Positions 26,243-34,833 are shown, counted from the stretch's first letter. The stretch is 64,000 nucleotides of DNA from Pantoea sp. Ap-967 (GCF_011752565.1 NZ_VWXK01000009.1:1-64000), one strand, 5' to 3'. Translations and numbers: made by a program. Notes: generated by a model from the letters alone, not told the origin.

Positions 26243-27340
26243 ATGATCAAAACGCCGTACTACCTCATCGACAAAACCAAGCTGCTCGGCAACATGGAGA
26301 AGATCGCCTACGTGCGTGAACACTCCGGTGCCAAGGCGCTGCTCGCCCTCAAGTGCTTCGCGACCTGGTCGGTATTCGACCTGATGCAGCAGTACATGGA
26401 CGGCACCACTTCGTCCTCGCTGTTCGAGCTCAAGCTCGGCCGCCAGAAATTCGCCGGCGAAACCCACGCCTACAGCGTGGCCTGGGCCGATGACGAAATC
26501 GAGGAAATGCTCGAGAACTGCGACAAGATCATCTTCAACTCGATCGGCCAGCTGCAACGCTTCGCCGAACAGTCCGAAGGCAAGGTGCGCGGCTTGCGCG
26601 TGAACCCGCAAGTCAGCAGCTCCGACTACCTGCTGGCCGACCCGGCCCGCCCGTTCAGCCGCCTGGGCGAATGGGACCCGGCCAAGATCGAGCAGGTGAT
26701 CGAGCAGATCTCCGGCTTCATGTTCCACAACAACTGCGAGAACGGCGACTTCAGCCTGTTCGACCAGATGCTCACGCACATCGAAGAGCGCTTCGGCCAC
26801 CTGCTGCACAAGGTTCAGTGGGTCAGCCTCGGTGGCGGCATCCACTTCACCGGTGAAGGCTATGCGCTGGACGCCTTCTGCGCGCGCCTGAAAGCCTTCT
26901 CGGAAAAGTACGGCGTGCAGGTTTACCTGGAGCCGGGCGAAGCCGCCATCACCAACAGCGCCTCGCTGGAAGTGACCGTGCTCGACACCCTGTACAACGG
27001 CAAGCACCTGGCCGTGGTCGACAGCTCGATCGAGGCGCACCTGCTCGACCTGCTGATCTACCGCCTCAATGCCAAGATGGCCCCCAACGACGGCGAGCAC
27101 ACCTACATGGTCTGCGGCAAGTCGTGCCTGGCCGGTGACATCTTCGGCGAGTATCAATTCGATCGTCCGCTGGCCATCGGTGATCGCCTGTCGTTCATCG
27201 ACACGGCCGGCTACACCATGGTCAAGAAAAACTGGTTCAACGGTCTGAAGATGCCATCGATCGTGGTCAAGCAGCTCGACGGCAGCGTCGAGGTGGTTCG
27301 CGATTTCGGTTTCGAAGACTACGTTTCCAGCCTGTCGTAA
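26243..27340 (+). CDS. nspC: Carboxynorspermidine decarboxylase
   Basis: PLP-dependent, fold-III decarboxylase of 365 aa that removes CO2 from carboxy(nor)spermidine to give norspermidine or spermidine. The PLP lysine is K37 in LLALKCFATW. The family motifs VSLGGGIHFTGEGY, YLEPGEA and the C-terminal VCGKSCLAGDIFGEY (with the catalytic Cys) follow. The next gene encodes the matching synthase, so the pair forms an alternative route to triamines that bypasses S-adenosylmethionine decarboxylase. Confidence 0.93.
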   Translation: MIKTPYYLIDKTKLLGNMEKIAYVREHSGAKALLALKCFATWSVFDLMQQYMDGTTSSSLFELKLGRQKFAGETHAYSVAWADDEIEEMLENCDKIIFNSIGQLQRFAEQSEGKVRGLRVNPQVSSSDYLLADPARPFSRLGEWDPAKIEQVIEQISGFMFHNNCENGDFSLFDQMLTHIEERFGHLLHKVQWVSLGGGIHFTGEGYALDAFCARLKAFSEKYGVQVYLEPGEAAITNSASLEVTVLDTLYNGKHLAVVDSSIEAHLLDLLIYRLNAKMAPNDGEHTYMVCGKSCLAGDIFGEYQFDRPLAIGDRLSFIDTAGYTMVKKNWFNGLKMPSIVVKQLDGSVEVVRDFGFEDYVSSLS

Positions 27341-27373
27341 GACAGGCTTTCAAAGTAAGGAGCGAAAGGTAAA

Positions 27374-28618
27374 TTGAAGAAGAACGTTCTTATCATTGGT
27401 GCAGGAGGTGTCGCCAAGGTGGTGGCCCACAAGTGCGCGCAGCACAACGACGAACTGGGTCGTATCGCTATCGCGTCACGGAACATCTCCAAATGCCAGG
27501 CCATCATCGACAGCGTCCAGGCCAAGGGTAGCCTCAAGGTACCCGCCGACATCCAGGCCTTCGCGCTCAACGCCCTCGATGTCGAGGCGACCAAGGCACT
27601 GATCCGCGAAACCGAATCGCAGATCGTGATCAACGTAGGTTCCGCCTTCCTCAACATGTCGGTGCTGCGTGCCTGCATCGATACCAGTGTCGCCTACCTG
27701 GACACCGCAATCCACGAAGAGCCGGGCAAGATCTGCGAGACCCCGCCGTGGTACGGCAACTACGAGTGGAAACACCTCGAAGAGTGCCAGGAAAAGAACA
27801 TTACCGCCATTCTCGGTGTCGGCTTCGACCCGGGTGTGGTGAACAGCTACGCAAAACTTGCGCAGCAGCAATACTTCGACCGCATTGATTCGATCGACAT
27901 TCTCGACGTCAATGCCGGCTCGCATGGCAAGTACTTCGCCACCAACTTCGACCCGGAAATCAACTTCCGCGAGTTCACCGGGCAAGTGTGGAGCTGGCAG
28001 AACAGCCAGTGGACCAGCAACACCATGTTCGAGGTCAAGCGTACCGATGACCTGCCGGTGGTGGGTTCGCAGAACCTGTACCTGACCGGCCACGACGAGG
28101 TGCATTCGATTTCGAAGAACCTCAACGTGCCGAACGTGCGTTTCTGGATGAGCTTCGGCGAGCACTACATCAACGTGTTCACCGTGCTGAAGAACCTGGG
28201 CCTGCTCAGCGAGCAGCCGGTGAAAACCGCCGAAGGCCTGGAAGTGGTGCCGCTGAAAGTGGTCAAGGCCGTACTGCCCGACCCGGCTTCGCTGGCCCCT
28301 GGCTACACCGGCAAGACCTGCATCGGTGACCTGGTCAAGGGCACCAAGGATGGCCAGCCACGCGAAGTGTTCATCTACAACGTGGCCGACCACGAAGAGG
28401 CCTACGCCGAAACCGACAGCCAGGGCATTTCCTACACCGCAGGCGTACCGCCGGTGGCGGCAGCCCTGCTGGTCGCCCGTGGCGAGTGGGATGCCAAGCG
28501 CATGGTCAACGTCGAGGAGCTGCCAGCCGAGCCGTTCCTCAAGGCGCTGGACGTGATGGGCCTGCCAACCCGCGTGAAGGATGAAAAAGGCGACCGTCCG
28601 TGGGACGCTGAAGCCTAA
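27374..28618 (+). CDS. Carboxynorspermidine synthase (saccharopine dehydrogenase family)
   Basis: 414 aa. A Rossmann start (KNVLIIGAGGVAKVVAHKCAQ) and the saccharopine-dehydrogenase-like body (FDPGVVNSYAKLAQQ, GITYTAG-type end) match the enzyme that joins aspartate semialdehyde and a diamine to form carboxy(nor)spermidine. The start is TTG at 27374 with AAGGAGC upstream; no ATG fits. It lies 33 bp after nspC, the same operon, and supplies its substrate. A perfect hairpin follows the stop. Confidence 0.9.
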   Translation: MKKNVLIIGAGGVAKVVAHKCAQHNDELGRIAIASRNISKCQAIIDSVQAKGSLKVPADIQAFALNALDVEATKALIRETESQIVINVGSAFLNMSVLRACIDTSVAYLDTAIHEEPGKICETPPWYGNYEWKHLEECQEKNITAILGVGFDPGVVNSYAKLAQQQYFDRIDSIDILDVNAGSHGKYFATNFDPEINFREFTGQVWSWQNSQWTSNTMFEVKRTDDLPVVGSQNLYLTGHDEVHSISKNLNVPNVRFWMSFGEHYINVFTVLKNLGLLSEQPVKTAEGLEVVPLKVVKAVLPDPASLAPGYTGKTCIGDLVKGTKDGQPREVFIYNVADHEEAYAETDSQGISYTAGVPPVAAALLVARGEWDAKRMVNVEELPAEPFLKALDVMGLPTRVKDEKGDRPWDAEA

Positions 28619-28628
28619 GCAGTAAACG

Positions 28629-28655
28629 GAAGGGGCGCCATCAGGGCGCCCCTTC
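28629..28655 (+). terminator. Probable terminator after the carboxynorspermidine operon
   Basis: GAAGGGGCGCC-ATCAG-GGCGCCCCTTC is a perfect 11-bp stem starting 11 bp after the stop codon. The downstream run is CTGCATTT, so the U-tract is weak but the stem is strong. Confidence 0.75.
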
Positions 28656-28679
28656 TGCATTTGCGCCACGTTCGTGGCG

Positions 28680-28757
28680 CATCGCGAGCTGCGCTCGCTC
28701 CTACCCAGAACCAATCCCTGCGCCCATCCCGTAGGAGCGAGCGCAGCTCGCGATGCG
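28680..28757. repeat. REP elements, tail-to-head pair
   Basis: An inverted core (CATCGCGAGCTGCGCTCGCT) and a forward core (GTAGGAGCGAGCGCAGCTCG) are separated by about 25 bp, downstream of the polyamine operon terminator. Confidence 0.85.
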
Positions 28758-28843
28758 CACTAAAGCAAACCCAGGTAACAAAATCTAAACAACCATGTGA
28801 CATTTTTTTTCAGCTTTCCAGATTCGAACCATGGAGCTGCTGA

Positions 28844-28921
28844 ATGAAGGTCACGGTCTACAGTAACGGCTCCAAGGCAGCGCGCCTGGCCCTGGCGGGG
28901 CGCATCCGATGCCCGTGCTGA
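28844..28921 (+). CDS. 25-residue open frame overlapping the epimerase start (possible leader peptide)
   Basis: MKVTVYSNGSKAARLALAGR continues five residues to a stop at 28919. It overlaps the epimerase ATG at 28909 by 13 bp in a different frame. The epimerase has only a weak ribosome site, so translation of this frame could deliver ribosomes to it. It could equally be a remnant of a longer gene or chance. Confidence 0.3.
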   Translation: MKVTVYSNGSKAARLALAGRIRCPC

Positions 28922-29883
28922 TCACCGGTGCAGCCGGTTTCATTGGTTTCCACCTGGCGCGGCGCCTGTGCGAAGCGGGCATCGAGGTGGTCGGGGTCGA
29001 CAACCTCAATACCTACTACAGCGTCGAGCTCAAGCTTGCGCGCCTGCAGCAGCTGCTTGGCTTTCGCAATTTCCGCTTCCACACCCTCGACATCGCCAAC
29101 CCCGACGAACTGCATCAGCTGTTCGCAGGCGAGGCCTTCAGCGAAGTGATCCACCTGGCAGCCCAGGCCGGGGTACGTTATTCACTGGACAACCCCGGCA
29201 CCTACGGCCAGGCCAACCTGGTCGGTTTCCTCAACCTACTGGAAGCCTGCCGCCAACGGCCACCCCGGCACCTGGTCTATGCCTCCAGCAGTTCGGTCTA
29301 CGGGGCCAACGCCAAGTTGCCGTTCAGCGTCGACGACCCGGCCGAGCAGCCGGTATCGCTGTATGCCGCCAGCAAGCGCGCCAATGAACTGATGGCCCAC
29401 AGCTATGCGCACCTGTACCAGCTGCCCGTCACCGGCCTGCGCTTCTTCACCGCCTACGGCCCCTGGGGCCGCCCCGACATGGCGTTGTTCAAGTTCACCC
29501 AGGCGATCCTCGCCGGCCGGCCGATCCAGGTCTACAACCACGGCCACATGGGCCGCGACTTCACCTACATCGACGACATCGTCGAAAGCCTGCTGCGCCT
29601 GCGCCTGAAACCGCCCCGGCCAGAGGCCGGCAAACCACCGTGCCAGCTGTTCAACATCGGCCGCGGCCAACCGGTGCGGCTGCTGCACTTCGTCGAGTGC
29701 CTGGAGGATGCCCTGGGCATCAAGGCCCAGCGCGAATACCTGCCCCTGCAAGCCGGCGACGTGCTGGAAACCTGGGCAGACGTTGCCTCGCTGGAACGCT
29801 GGATCGGCTTTTCACCCAACACCTCGCTGGAACAGGGCGTCGCGGCCTTCGTTGGCTGGTACCGGGACTTCTACCGGGTTTGA
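28909..29883 (+). CDS. NAD-dependent epimerase, UDP-glucuronate 4-epimerase type
   Basis: 324 aa extended SDR. NAD-binding GAAGFIGFHLA (residues 7-17), DNLNTYYS with the family's sugar-nucleotide contact, and catalytic Y152-x3-K156 (YAASKRANE) are all present. TAYGPWGRPDMALFKFT and DFTYIDDIVE are typical of UDP-GlcA to UDP-GalA epimerases. It opens a tightly packed four-gene glycosylation cassette and would provide UDP-galacturonic acid (or a related sugar) to it. A UDP-glucose epimerase role is the main alternative. Confidence 0.86.
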   Translation: MPVLITGAAGFIGFHLARRLCEAGIEVVGVDNLNTYYSVELKLARLQQLLGFRNFRFHTLDIANPDELHQLFAGEAFSEVIHLAAQAGVRYSLDNPGTYGQANLVGFLNLLEACRQRPPRHLVYASSSSVYGANAKLPFSVDDPAEQPVSLYAASKRANELMAHSYAHLYQLPVTGLRFFTAYGPWGRPDMALFKFTQAILAGRPIQVYNHGHMGRDFTYIDDIVESLLRLRLKPPRPEAGKPPCQLFNIGRGQPVRLLHFVECLEDALGIKAQREYLPLQAGDVLETWADVASLERWIGFSPNTSLEQGVAAFVGWYRDFYRV

Positions 29884-29892
29884 ACAATCGCA

Positions 29893-30663
29893 ATGACTAC
29901 AAGCACACAGGTAGCCTCAATGACAGACCCCCTTGACCTCTCGGTACTGATCCCCGCCAAGAACGAGGTCGAAAACCTGCCGGCGCTGCTGATGGAAATC
30001 CGCACGGCGCTGGCCGACGAAGCCTATGAAGTGCTGGTGGTCGACGACGGCAGCAGCGACCACACCCTGCAGGTCCTGCGCCAGCTCAAGCAGCACGGCT
30101 TCAGCCAGTTGCGCATCCTGCGTCACGACCGCTCACTGGGCCAGAGCACGTCGCTGTGGCACGCTGCCGAGGCCGCGCGCGGCCGCTGGCTGGCAACCCT
30201 GGATGGCGACGGCCAGAACGACCCGGCCGATATCCCCGGCATGCTCGCCCTGGTGCGTGGCGGCCAGGACCTGGGCGGTGGTATCCAATTGGTGGCCGGG
30301 CACCGGGTCAACCGCCGCGACACCGCCAGCAAGCGCTGGGCTTCGCGCCTGGCCAACGGCCTGCGCCGCCGCCTGCTCAAGGACAACACCCCGGACACCG
30401 GCTGCGGCCTGAAGCTGATCGAGCGGGCGGCGTTCCTGCGCCTGCCCTACTTCGACCACATGCACCGCTTCATCCCGGCCCTGATCCTGCGCCACAACGG
30501 GCGCATGCTGGTGCACCCGGTCAACCACCGCCCACGCCACGCCGGCGTGTCCAAGTACGGCAACCTGGACCGCGCCCTGGTCGGCATTCTCGACCTGGTC
30601 GGGGTGTGGTGGCTGATCCGCCGCACGCGCCTGGACACCCGCCCGCAGGAGTTCGAAGGATGA
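29893..30663 (+). CDS. GT2-family polyprenyl-phosphate glycosyltransferase
   Basis: 256 aa, DPM1/ArnC-like fold: SVLIPAKNEVENLP start, D51-D52-GSSD diphosphate/metal site, and TLDGDGQNDPADIP at about 102-115. Unlike ArnC it has no C-terminal membrane helices; the neighbouring small membrane protein may supply the anchor. The family joins a UDP-sugar to undecaprenyl phosphate on the cytoplasmic face. An ATG at 29920 is an alternative start. Ten bp separate it from the epimerase, and it overlaps the next gene by 4 bp. Confidence 0.86.
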   Translation: MTTSTQVASMTDPLDLSVLIPAKNEVENLPALLMEIRTALADEAYEVLVVDDGSSDHTLQVLRQLKQHGFSQLRILRHDRSLGQSTSLWHAAEAARGRWLATLDGDGQNDPADIPGMLALVRGGQDLGGGIQLVAGHRVNRRDTASKRWASRLANGLRRRLLKDNTPDTGCGLKLIERAAFLRLPYFDHMHRFIPALILRHNGRMLVHPVNHRPRHAGVSKYGNLDRALVGILDLVGVWWLIRRTRLDTRPQEFEG

Positions 30664-30932
30664 CCCGCGAAACCCTCTGGCTGATCATCGGCTTCGCCGG
30701 CCAAGCCGTGTTCACTGGCCGCTTCGTGCTGCAGTGGCTGTACAGCGAGTTCAAGCGCCGCAGCGTGATCCCGGTGGGCTTCTGGTACCTGAGCATGCTG
30801 GGCAGCGCCCTGCTGCTGGTCTACGCCATCTACCGCCAGGACCCGGTGTTCATCATCGGCCAGTCGTTCGGCCTGCTGGTTTACCTGCGCAACCTGCAGC
30901 TGATTGCACGCTGCAAGGAACAGAAACAATGA
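30660..30932 (+). CDS. LABN-domain small membrane protein (lipid-A-disaccharide synthase N-terminal-like)
   Basis: 90 aa, three membrane helices: LWLIIGFAGQAVFTGRFVLQW, FWYLSMLGSALLLVYAIY, and VFIIGQSFGLLVYLRNLQLI. This is the LAB_N domain, usually found next to polyprenyl glycosyltransferases and ArnT-like enzymes in lipid A or core modification loci. It overlaps the GT2 gene before it and the GT39 gene after it by 4 bp each, so the three are expressed in step. It may anchor the GT2 enzyme or flip the lipid-linked sugar. Confidence 0.83.
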   Translation: MTRETLWLIIGFAGQAVFTGRFVLQWLYSEFKRRSVIPVGFWYLSMLGSALLLVYAIYRQDPVFIIGQSFGLLVYLRNLQLIARCKEQKQ

Positions 30933-32491
30933 GCGTACCCAGGTTCAAGTCCGTTGGCGCCGAGCGCCTGGCCCTGATCGCCCTCGCCCTGGTGTTGGTG
31001 GGCGCGGGGATTGGCTGGCGCCAGCCGATGAACGTCGACGAAGAACGCTTCCTCGGCGTCGCTCTGGAGATGCTGCAGAGCGGCAACTGGTTCATCCCCC
31101 ACCGGGCGGCGGAGATCTACGGCGACAAGCCGCCGCTGTTCATGTGGACCGTGGCCCTGTTCAGTTACCTGACCGGCTCGCCCAAGGTGGCCCTGTTCCT
31201 GCCAGGCCTGCTGTCGGCAGCGACCCTCACCTGGGTGCTGCACGACCTTGGGCGGCGCTTGTGGAACCGGCGCATCGGGGTGATCGCCGCGCTGCTGTTC
31301 CTGGCCACCTACCAGAGCTACAGCATCCTGCGTACCGGGCAGATCGACAGTTTCCTGTGCCTGTGGGTGGCGCTGGGCTTCTATGGCATGGTCCGCCACC
31401 TGCTGCTGGGGCCTGCCTGGGGCTGGTTCTACGCGGCATGCCTGGCCATGGGCCTGGGCATCATCAGCAAGGGCGTTGGCTTCTTGCCAGCGCTGATGCT
31501 GCTGCCCTATGCCTTTGCCGTGCGCCAGCGCTGGCGTGGCGTGGTAGCCCTGCCCGGCCAGGGCTGGCGCTGGAGCCTGGGGGTAGTGTGGCTGCTGGCC
31601 GGCTGCGCGGTGTGGCTGGTGCCATTGCTGGTGTCGATTGCCCAGGGCGGCGGCGCCGCCGAGCTGGCTTACCTGAAGGAAATCCTGCTGCGCCAGACGG
31701 CCAGCCGCTACGCCAACGCCTGGGACCACCGCGAGCCGTTCTGGTACTTCTTCGTCAAGGTCATCCCGCAATACTGGCTGCCGCTGATCTTCGCCCTGCC
31801 GTGGCTGCTGCCGGCCTGGCGCCAGCAACTGCGCAAGCGCGACGGGCGTACCCTGCTGCTGCTCGGCTGGGTGGCACTGGTGCTGCTGTTCTTCACCCTC
31901 AGTAGCGGCAAACGCAAAATCTACATTTTCCCGGCCCTGCCCGGTCTGGTACTGGCCATTGCGCCGTTGCTGCCGTGGCTGCTCAAGCGCTGGTTCCAGC
32001 GCCGGCCAGGCTGGCGCAAGGCATTCACCGCGGTGGCCATGGTGTGGTTCTGCCTGTGGTTCGTCCGGGGCTGGGCCGAGCCTTTGAAAGAAGGCCGCAA
32101 CCCCCACGACACCCTGATGAGCGAAGCAGCCCGCGCCACCGGCGGCGCCGAGCTGGTACTGATCAACTGGCGCGAAGGCCACTGGCTGTTCGCCCGCCAA
32201 CCGATCGTGCACTTCGGCTTCACCGGCCAGCCCAACGCCGATGCCGCAGTGTACTGGCTGCGCCAGCACCCAACGGCCTACGCCCTGATTCCGGCCACCG
32301 AACTGGGCCGCTGCTTCAACGCCGAACAGGCGCGCAAGCTGGGCGATACCTCGCGCGCTGAGTGGTACGTGGTGGGTGCCGGGGCTGACAACGGCCGCTG
32401 CCAGCCAACTGCGCCGCGCCGTGTTTATCACTTTGCCTGGGCCGATGGGCCAGGGAATCTACAGCTGGCGGTGCAGGGTTCCGGAACATGA
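30929..32491 (+). CDS. ArnT-like lipid glycosyltransferase (GT39/GT83 family)
   Basis: 520 aa with about eleven membrane helices. The first periplasmic loop carries the catalytic-type acidic pair and ArnT motif: PMNVDEERFLGVALEMLQSG, then YGDKPPLFMW. ArnT relatives transfer a sugar from polyprenyl phosphate to lipid A or core on the outer face of the inner membrane. As last gene of the cassette it probably adds the sugar made by the upstream epimerase and loaded by the GT2 enzyme. The acceptor is not known. Confidence 0.87.
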   Translation: MSVPRFKSVGAERLALIALALVLVGAGIGWRQPMNVDEERFLGVALEMLQSGNWFIPHRAAEIYGDKPPLFMWTVALFSYLTGSPKVALFLPGLLSAATLTWVLHDLGRRLWNRRIGVIAALLFLATYQSYSILRTGQIDSFLCLWVALGFYGMVRHLLLGPAWGWFYAACLAMGLGIISKGVGFLPALMLLPYAFAVRQRWRGVVALPGQGWRWSLGVVWLLAGCAVWLVPLLVSIAQGGGAAELAYLKEILLRQTASRYANAWDHREPFWYFFVKVIPQYWLPLIFALPWLLPAWRQQLRKRDGRTLLLLGWVALVLLFFTLSSGKRKIYIFPALPGLVLAIAPLLPWLLKRWFQRRPGWRKAFTAVAMVWFCLWFVRGWAEPLKEGRNPHDTLMSEAARATGGAELVLINWREGHWLFARQPIVHFGFTGQPNADAAVYWLRQHPTAYALIPATELGRCFNAEQARKLGDTSRAEWYVVGAGADNGRCQPTAPRRVYHFAWADGPGNLQLAVQGSGT

Positions 32492-32537
32492 CCCGCACGG
32501 GCTGTCGGCTAGGCTTGCAATCGGCCCAAACTCAAAA

Positions 32538-32557
32538 TACTGTATGAATAGTCAGTA
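32538..32557 (+). promoter_or_regulatory. LexA (SOS) box
   Basis: TACTGTATGAATAGTCAGTA has the required CTG-N10-CAG core and perfect TACTG/CAGTA outer arms. It lies 15 bp before the radical-SAM start, placing the two-gene operon under SOS control. Confidence 0.78.
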
Positions 32558-32572
32558 TCACGAGACACCGCC

Positions 32573-33793
32573 ATGCAGCTCATCGCCAAACTCGGCATCC
32601 TCGCCGACGCCGCCAAGTACGACGCTTCCTGCGCCAGCAGTGGGGCACCCAAGCGCAACTCGCGCGGCAGCGACGGCCTGGGCGCCACCAATGGCATGGG
32701 CATTTGCCACAGCTACACGCCGGATGGCCGCTGCGTCTCGTTACTGAAGGTACTGCTGACCAATTTCTGCCTGTACGACTGCCAGTATTGCGTCAACCGC
32801 CGCTCCAGCAACGTGCCGCGGGCGCGCTTCAGCCCCGAGGAAGTGGTGCGCCTGACCCTGGATTTCTACCGGCGCAATTGCATCAGCGGGTTGTTCCTGA
32901 GCTCGGGCATCATCCGCTCGGCCGACTACACCATGGAGCAACTGATCCGCGTGGCGCGGCTGCTGCGCGAAGAACACAACTTCCGCGGCTACATCCACCT
33001 CAAGACCATCCCGGATGCCGACCCCTTGCTGATCGAAGAGGCCGGCCGCCTGGCCGACCGCCTGAGCGTCAACATCGAGCTGCCCACCGACGCCAGCCTC
33101 AAGCGCCTGGCCCCGGAAAAACAGGCCCACACCATCCGCCAGGCCATGGGCGTGATCCAACAGGGCCAACTGGCCGTGGCCGGTGAGCCAAGAGCACCGC
33201 GCTTCACTCCGGCCGGGCAAAGCACCCAGGTGATCGTCGGTGCCGACGCCACCGACGACAGCACCCTGCTGCGCAACGCCGAATCGCTGTACCAGGGCTA
33301 TGGCCTCAAGCGCGTGTACTATTCGGCGTTCAGCCCCATCCCCGACAGCCCCGGCAGCGTGCCCCTGGCCGCCCCGCCGCTGCTGCGCGAGCACCGCCTG
33401 TACCAGGCGGATTTCCTCCTGCGTGGCTATGGCTACAAGGCCGGCGAACTGCTCGGCCAAAGTGGCAACCTGGCCTTGGACATCGACCCCAAACTGGCCT
33501 GGGCCCTGGCCAACCGCGAGGTATTTCCACTGGACGTCAACCGCGCAGAACCGGCGCTGCTGGCGCGCATACCCGGCATCGGCCTGCGCAGCGTGCAGCG
33601 CCTGGTGGAACTGCGCCGGGAGCGGCGAGTGCGCTATGACGACCTGATCCAGCTGCGCTGCGTGCTGGACAAGGCCCGGCCGTTCATCGTCACCAGCGAC
33701 TACCGCCCAGCCGACGGTGAGCTGCGCAGCGGCCTGCTGCGGGCACGCCTGCGCGAGCCACAGGCGCCGGTGCAAATGGGGCTGTGGGGATGA
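32573..33793 (+). CDS. Putative DNA modification/repair radical-SAM protein (UDG-linked family)
   Basis: 406 aa. The radical-SAM cluster is C66-x3-C70-x2-C73 (CLYDCQYC). Three further Cys before it (C20, C45, C54) lie in blocks KLGILADAAKYDASC and GICHSY...DGRC that could hold a second cluster or a substrate. A helix-hairpin-helix DNA-binding segment is near 320-350 (LLARIPGIGLRSVQRLVEL). This corresponds to the conserved rSAM_link_UDG family, always paired with the next gene; the reaction is unknown. It is coupled to its partner by ATGA and has a LexA box in its promoter. Confidence 0.88.
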   Translation: MQLIAKLGILADAAKYDASCASSGAPKRNSRGSDGLGATNGMGICHSYTPDGRCVSLLKVLLTNFCLYDCQYCVNRRSSNVPRARFSPEEVVRLTLDFYRRNCISGLFLSSGIIRSADYTMEQLIRVARLLREEHNFRGYIHLKTIPDADPLLIEEAGRLADRLSVNIELPTDASLKRLAPEKQAHTIRQAMGVIQQGQLAVAGEPRAPRFTPAGQSTQVIVGADATDDSTLLRNAESLYQGYGLKRVYYSAFSPIPDSPGSVPLAAPPLLREHRLYQADFLLRGYGYKAGELLGQSGNLALDIDPKLAWALANREVFPLDVNRAEPALLARIPGIGLRSVQRLVELRRERRVRYDDLIQLRCVLDKARPFIVTSDYRPADGELRSGLLRARLREPQAPVQMGLWG

Positions 33794-34626
33794 TCGCGCT
33801 CGACTGCGACGACCTGTTCGCCACCTGGCGCGACCAGGCCCGTACCCTGCTCGGCCATGGCATCGACCCCGCCCAGGTAACCTGGGCGCAAGGCCCTATC
33901 GACGACCTGCTGGCCTTACCCACGCCGCTGCCGGAGGGGCCTGGGCCGTTTCGTGCCAAGGTGCCGGCAGCCCTGTTGACGCAGCTGGAGCAGGCCGCTC
34001 GCTACCACGGCGAACAACGCTGGAACCTGCTGTACGAAGTGCTCTGGCGCGTGGCCCACGGCGACCGCACGGCGATGCTGGCCGGTGACCGCCTGGGCAG
34101 CGAGCTGCAACGGCGCATCAAGCAGGTCAGCCGCGAGGCACACCACCTGCATGCTTTCGTGCGCTTCGTGCCCCTGCCCGAGGCATTGGCCAGCCAGTTG
34201 AACCTGGACCTGGTGGCCTACCACGAACCGGCCCACGACATCCTGTACAGCGCCAGCGCGCACTTCGCCGACCGCCTGGGGCGCCAGCGCTGGTTGATTG
34301 CGACGCCGCGCGACGGCATCCGCTTCGATGGCCAGGTGTTCGATTACCGGCGCCACTGCCCGGAAGACTGGCGGCAATGGGCGCGCAATGCCGACGACCC
34401 GGGGGCTGAGCTTTGGCGTACCTACTACCGGCATACCTTCAACCCGGCGCGGCTGAACCCGGACGCCCTGCGCCTGCACATGCCGGGGCGGTTCTGGCGG
34501 CATTTGCCGGAGGGGATGTTGATTCCCCAGCTTGAAGGGTTGGCGCGCCAGGGCAAGCAGCGCGATGGGCAGGCGCTGGAGGTGGGGGGGCTGATGGGCA
34601 AACGGATTACCCAGCGCGGGTCATGA
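33790..34626 (+). CDS. Partner protein of the radical-SAM enzyme (TIGR03915/DUF4130 family)
   Basis: 278 aa, putative DNA-metabolism protein. The N-terminus has IALDCDDLFATWRDQARTLL; the central part reads RIKQVSREAHHLHAFVRFV, and the C-terminal half YHEPAHDILYSASAHFADRLGRQRW, all hallmarks of the family. In some bacteria this domain is fused to a uracil-DNA glycosylase-like domain; here that domain is absent. The start at 33790 overlaps the radical-SAM stop by 4 bp. Together they form an SOS-inducible two-gene unit of unknown reaction. Confidence 0.86.
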   Translation: MIALDCDDLFATWRDQARTLLGHGIDPAQVTWAQGPIDDLLALPTPLPEGPGPFRAKVPAALLTQLEQAARYHGEQRWNLLYEVLWRVAHGDRTAMLAGDRLGSELQRRIKQVSREAHHLHAFVRFVPLPEALASQLNLDLVAYHEPAHDILYSASAHFADRLGRQRWLIATPRDGIRFDGQVFDYRRHCPEDWRQWARNADDPGAELWRTYYRHTFNPARLNPDALRLHMPGRFWRHLPEGMLIPQLEGLARQGKQRDGQALEVGGLMGKRITQRGS

Positions 34627-34670
34627 AGCCCCCTGTACCGGCCCTATCGCGCCGGGGTTTGCGCCGGCCT

Positions 34671-34788
34671 GGTAGGAGCGAGCGTAGCTCGCGATGGGTT
34701 GCAAAGCAGCCCTAACATCATGTGCCGCCAGGCAGACAACCCGGGGCCGCTGCGCGCCCCATCGCGAGCTACGCTCGCTCCTACCAGG
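34671..34788. repeat. Inverted pair of REP elements (BIME-like)
   Basis: Forward core GTAGGAGCGAGCGTAGCTCG at 34672 and an inverted copy at 34761-34785, with GGGCCGCTGCGCGCCCC between. It lies between the convergent SOS operon and pxpC. Confidence 0.88.
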
Positions 34789-34833
34789 TCGGCGCCCACC
34801 CTCGGCACGAAAGGCGCCGGTACAGCTATTCGC

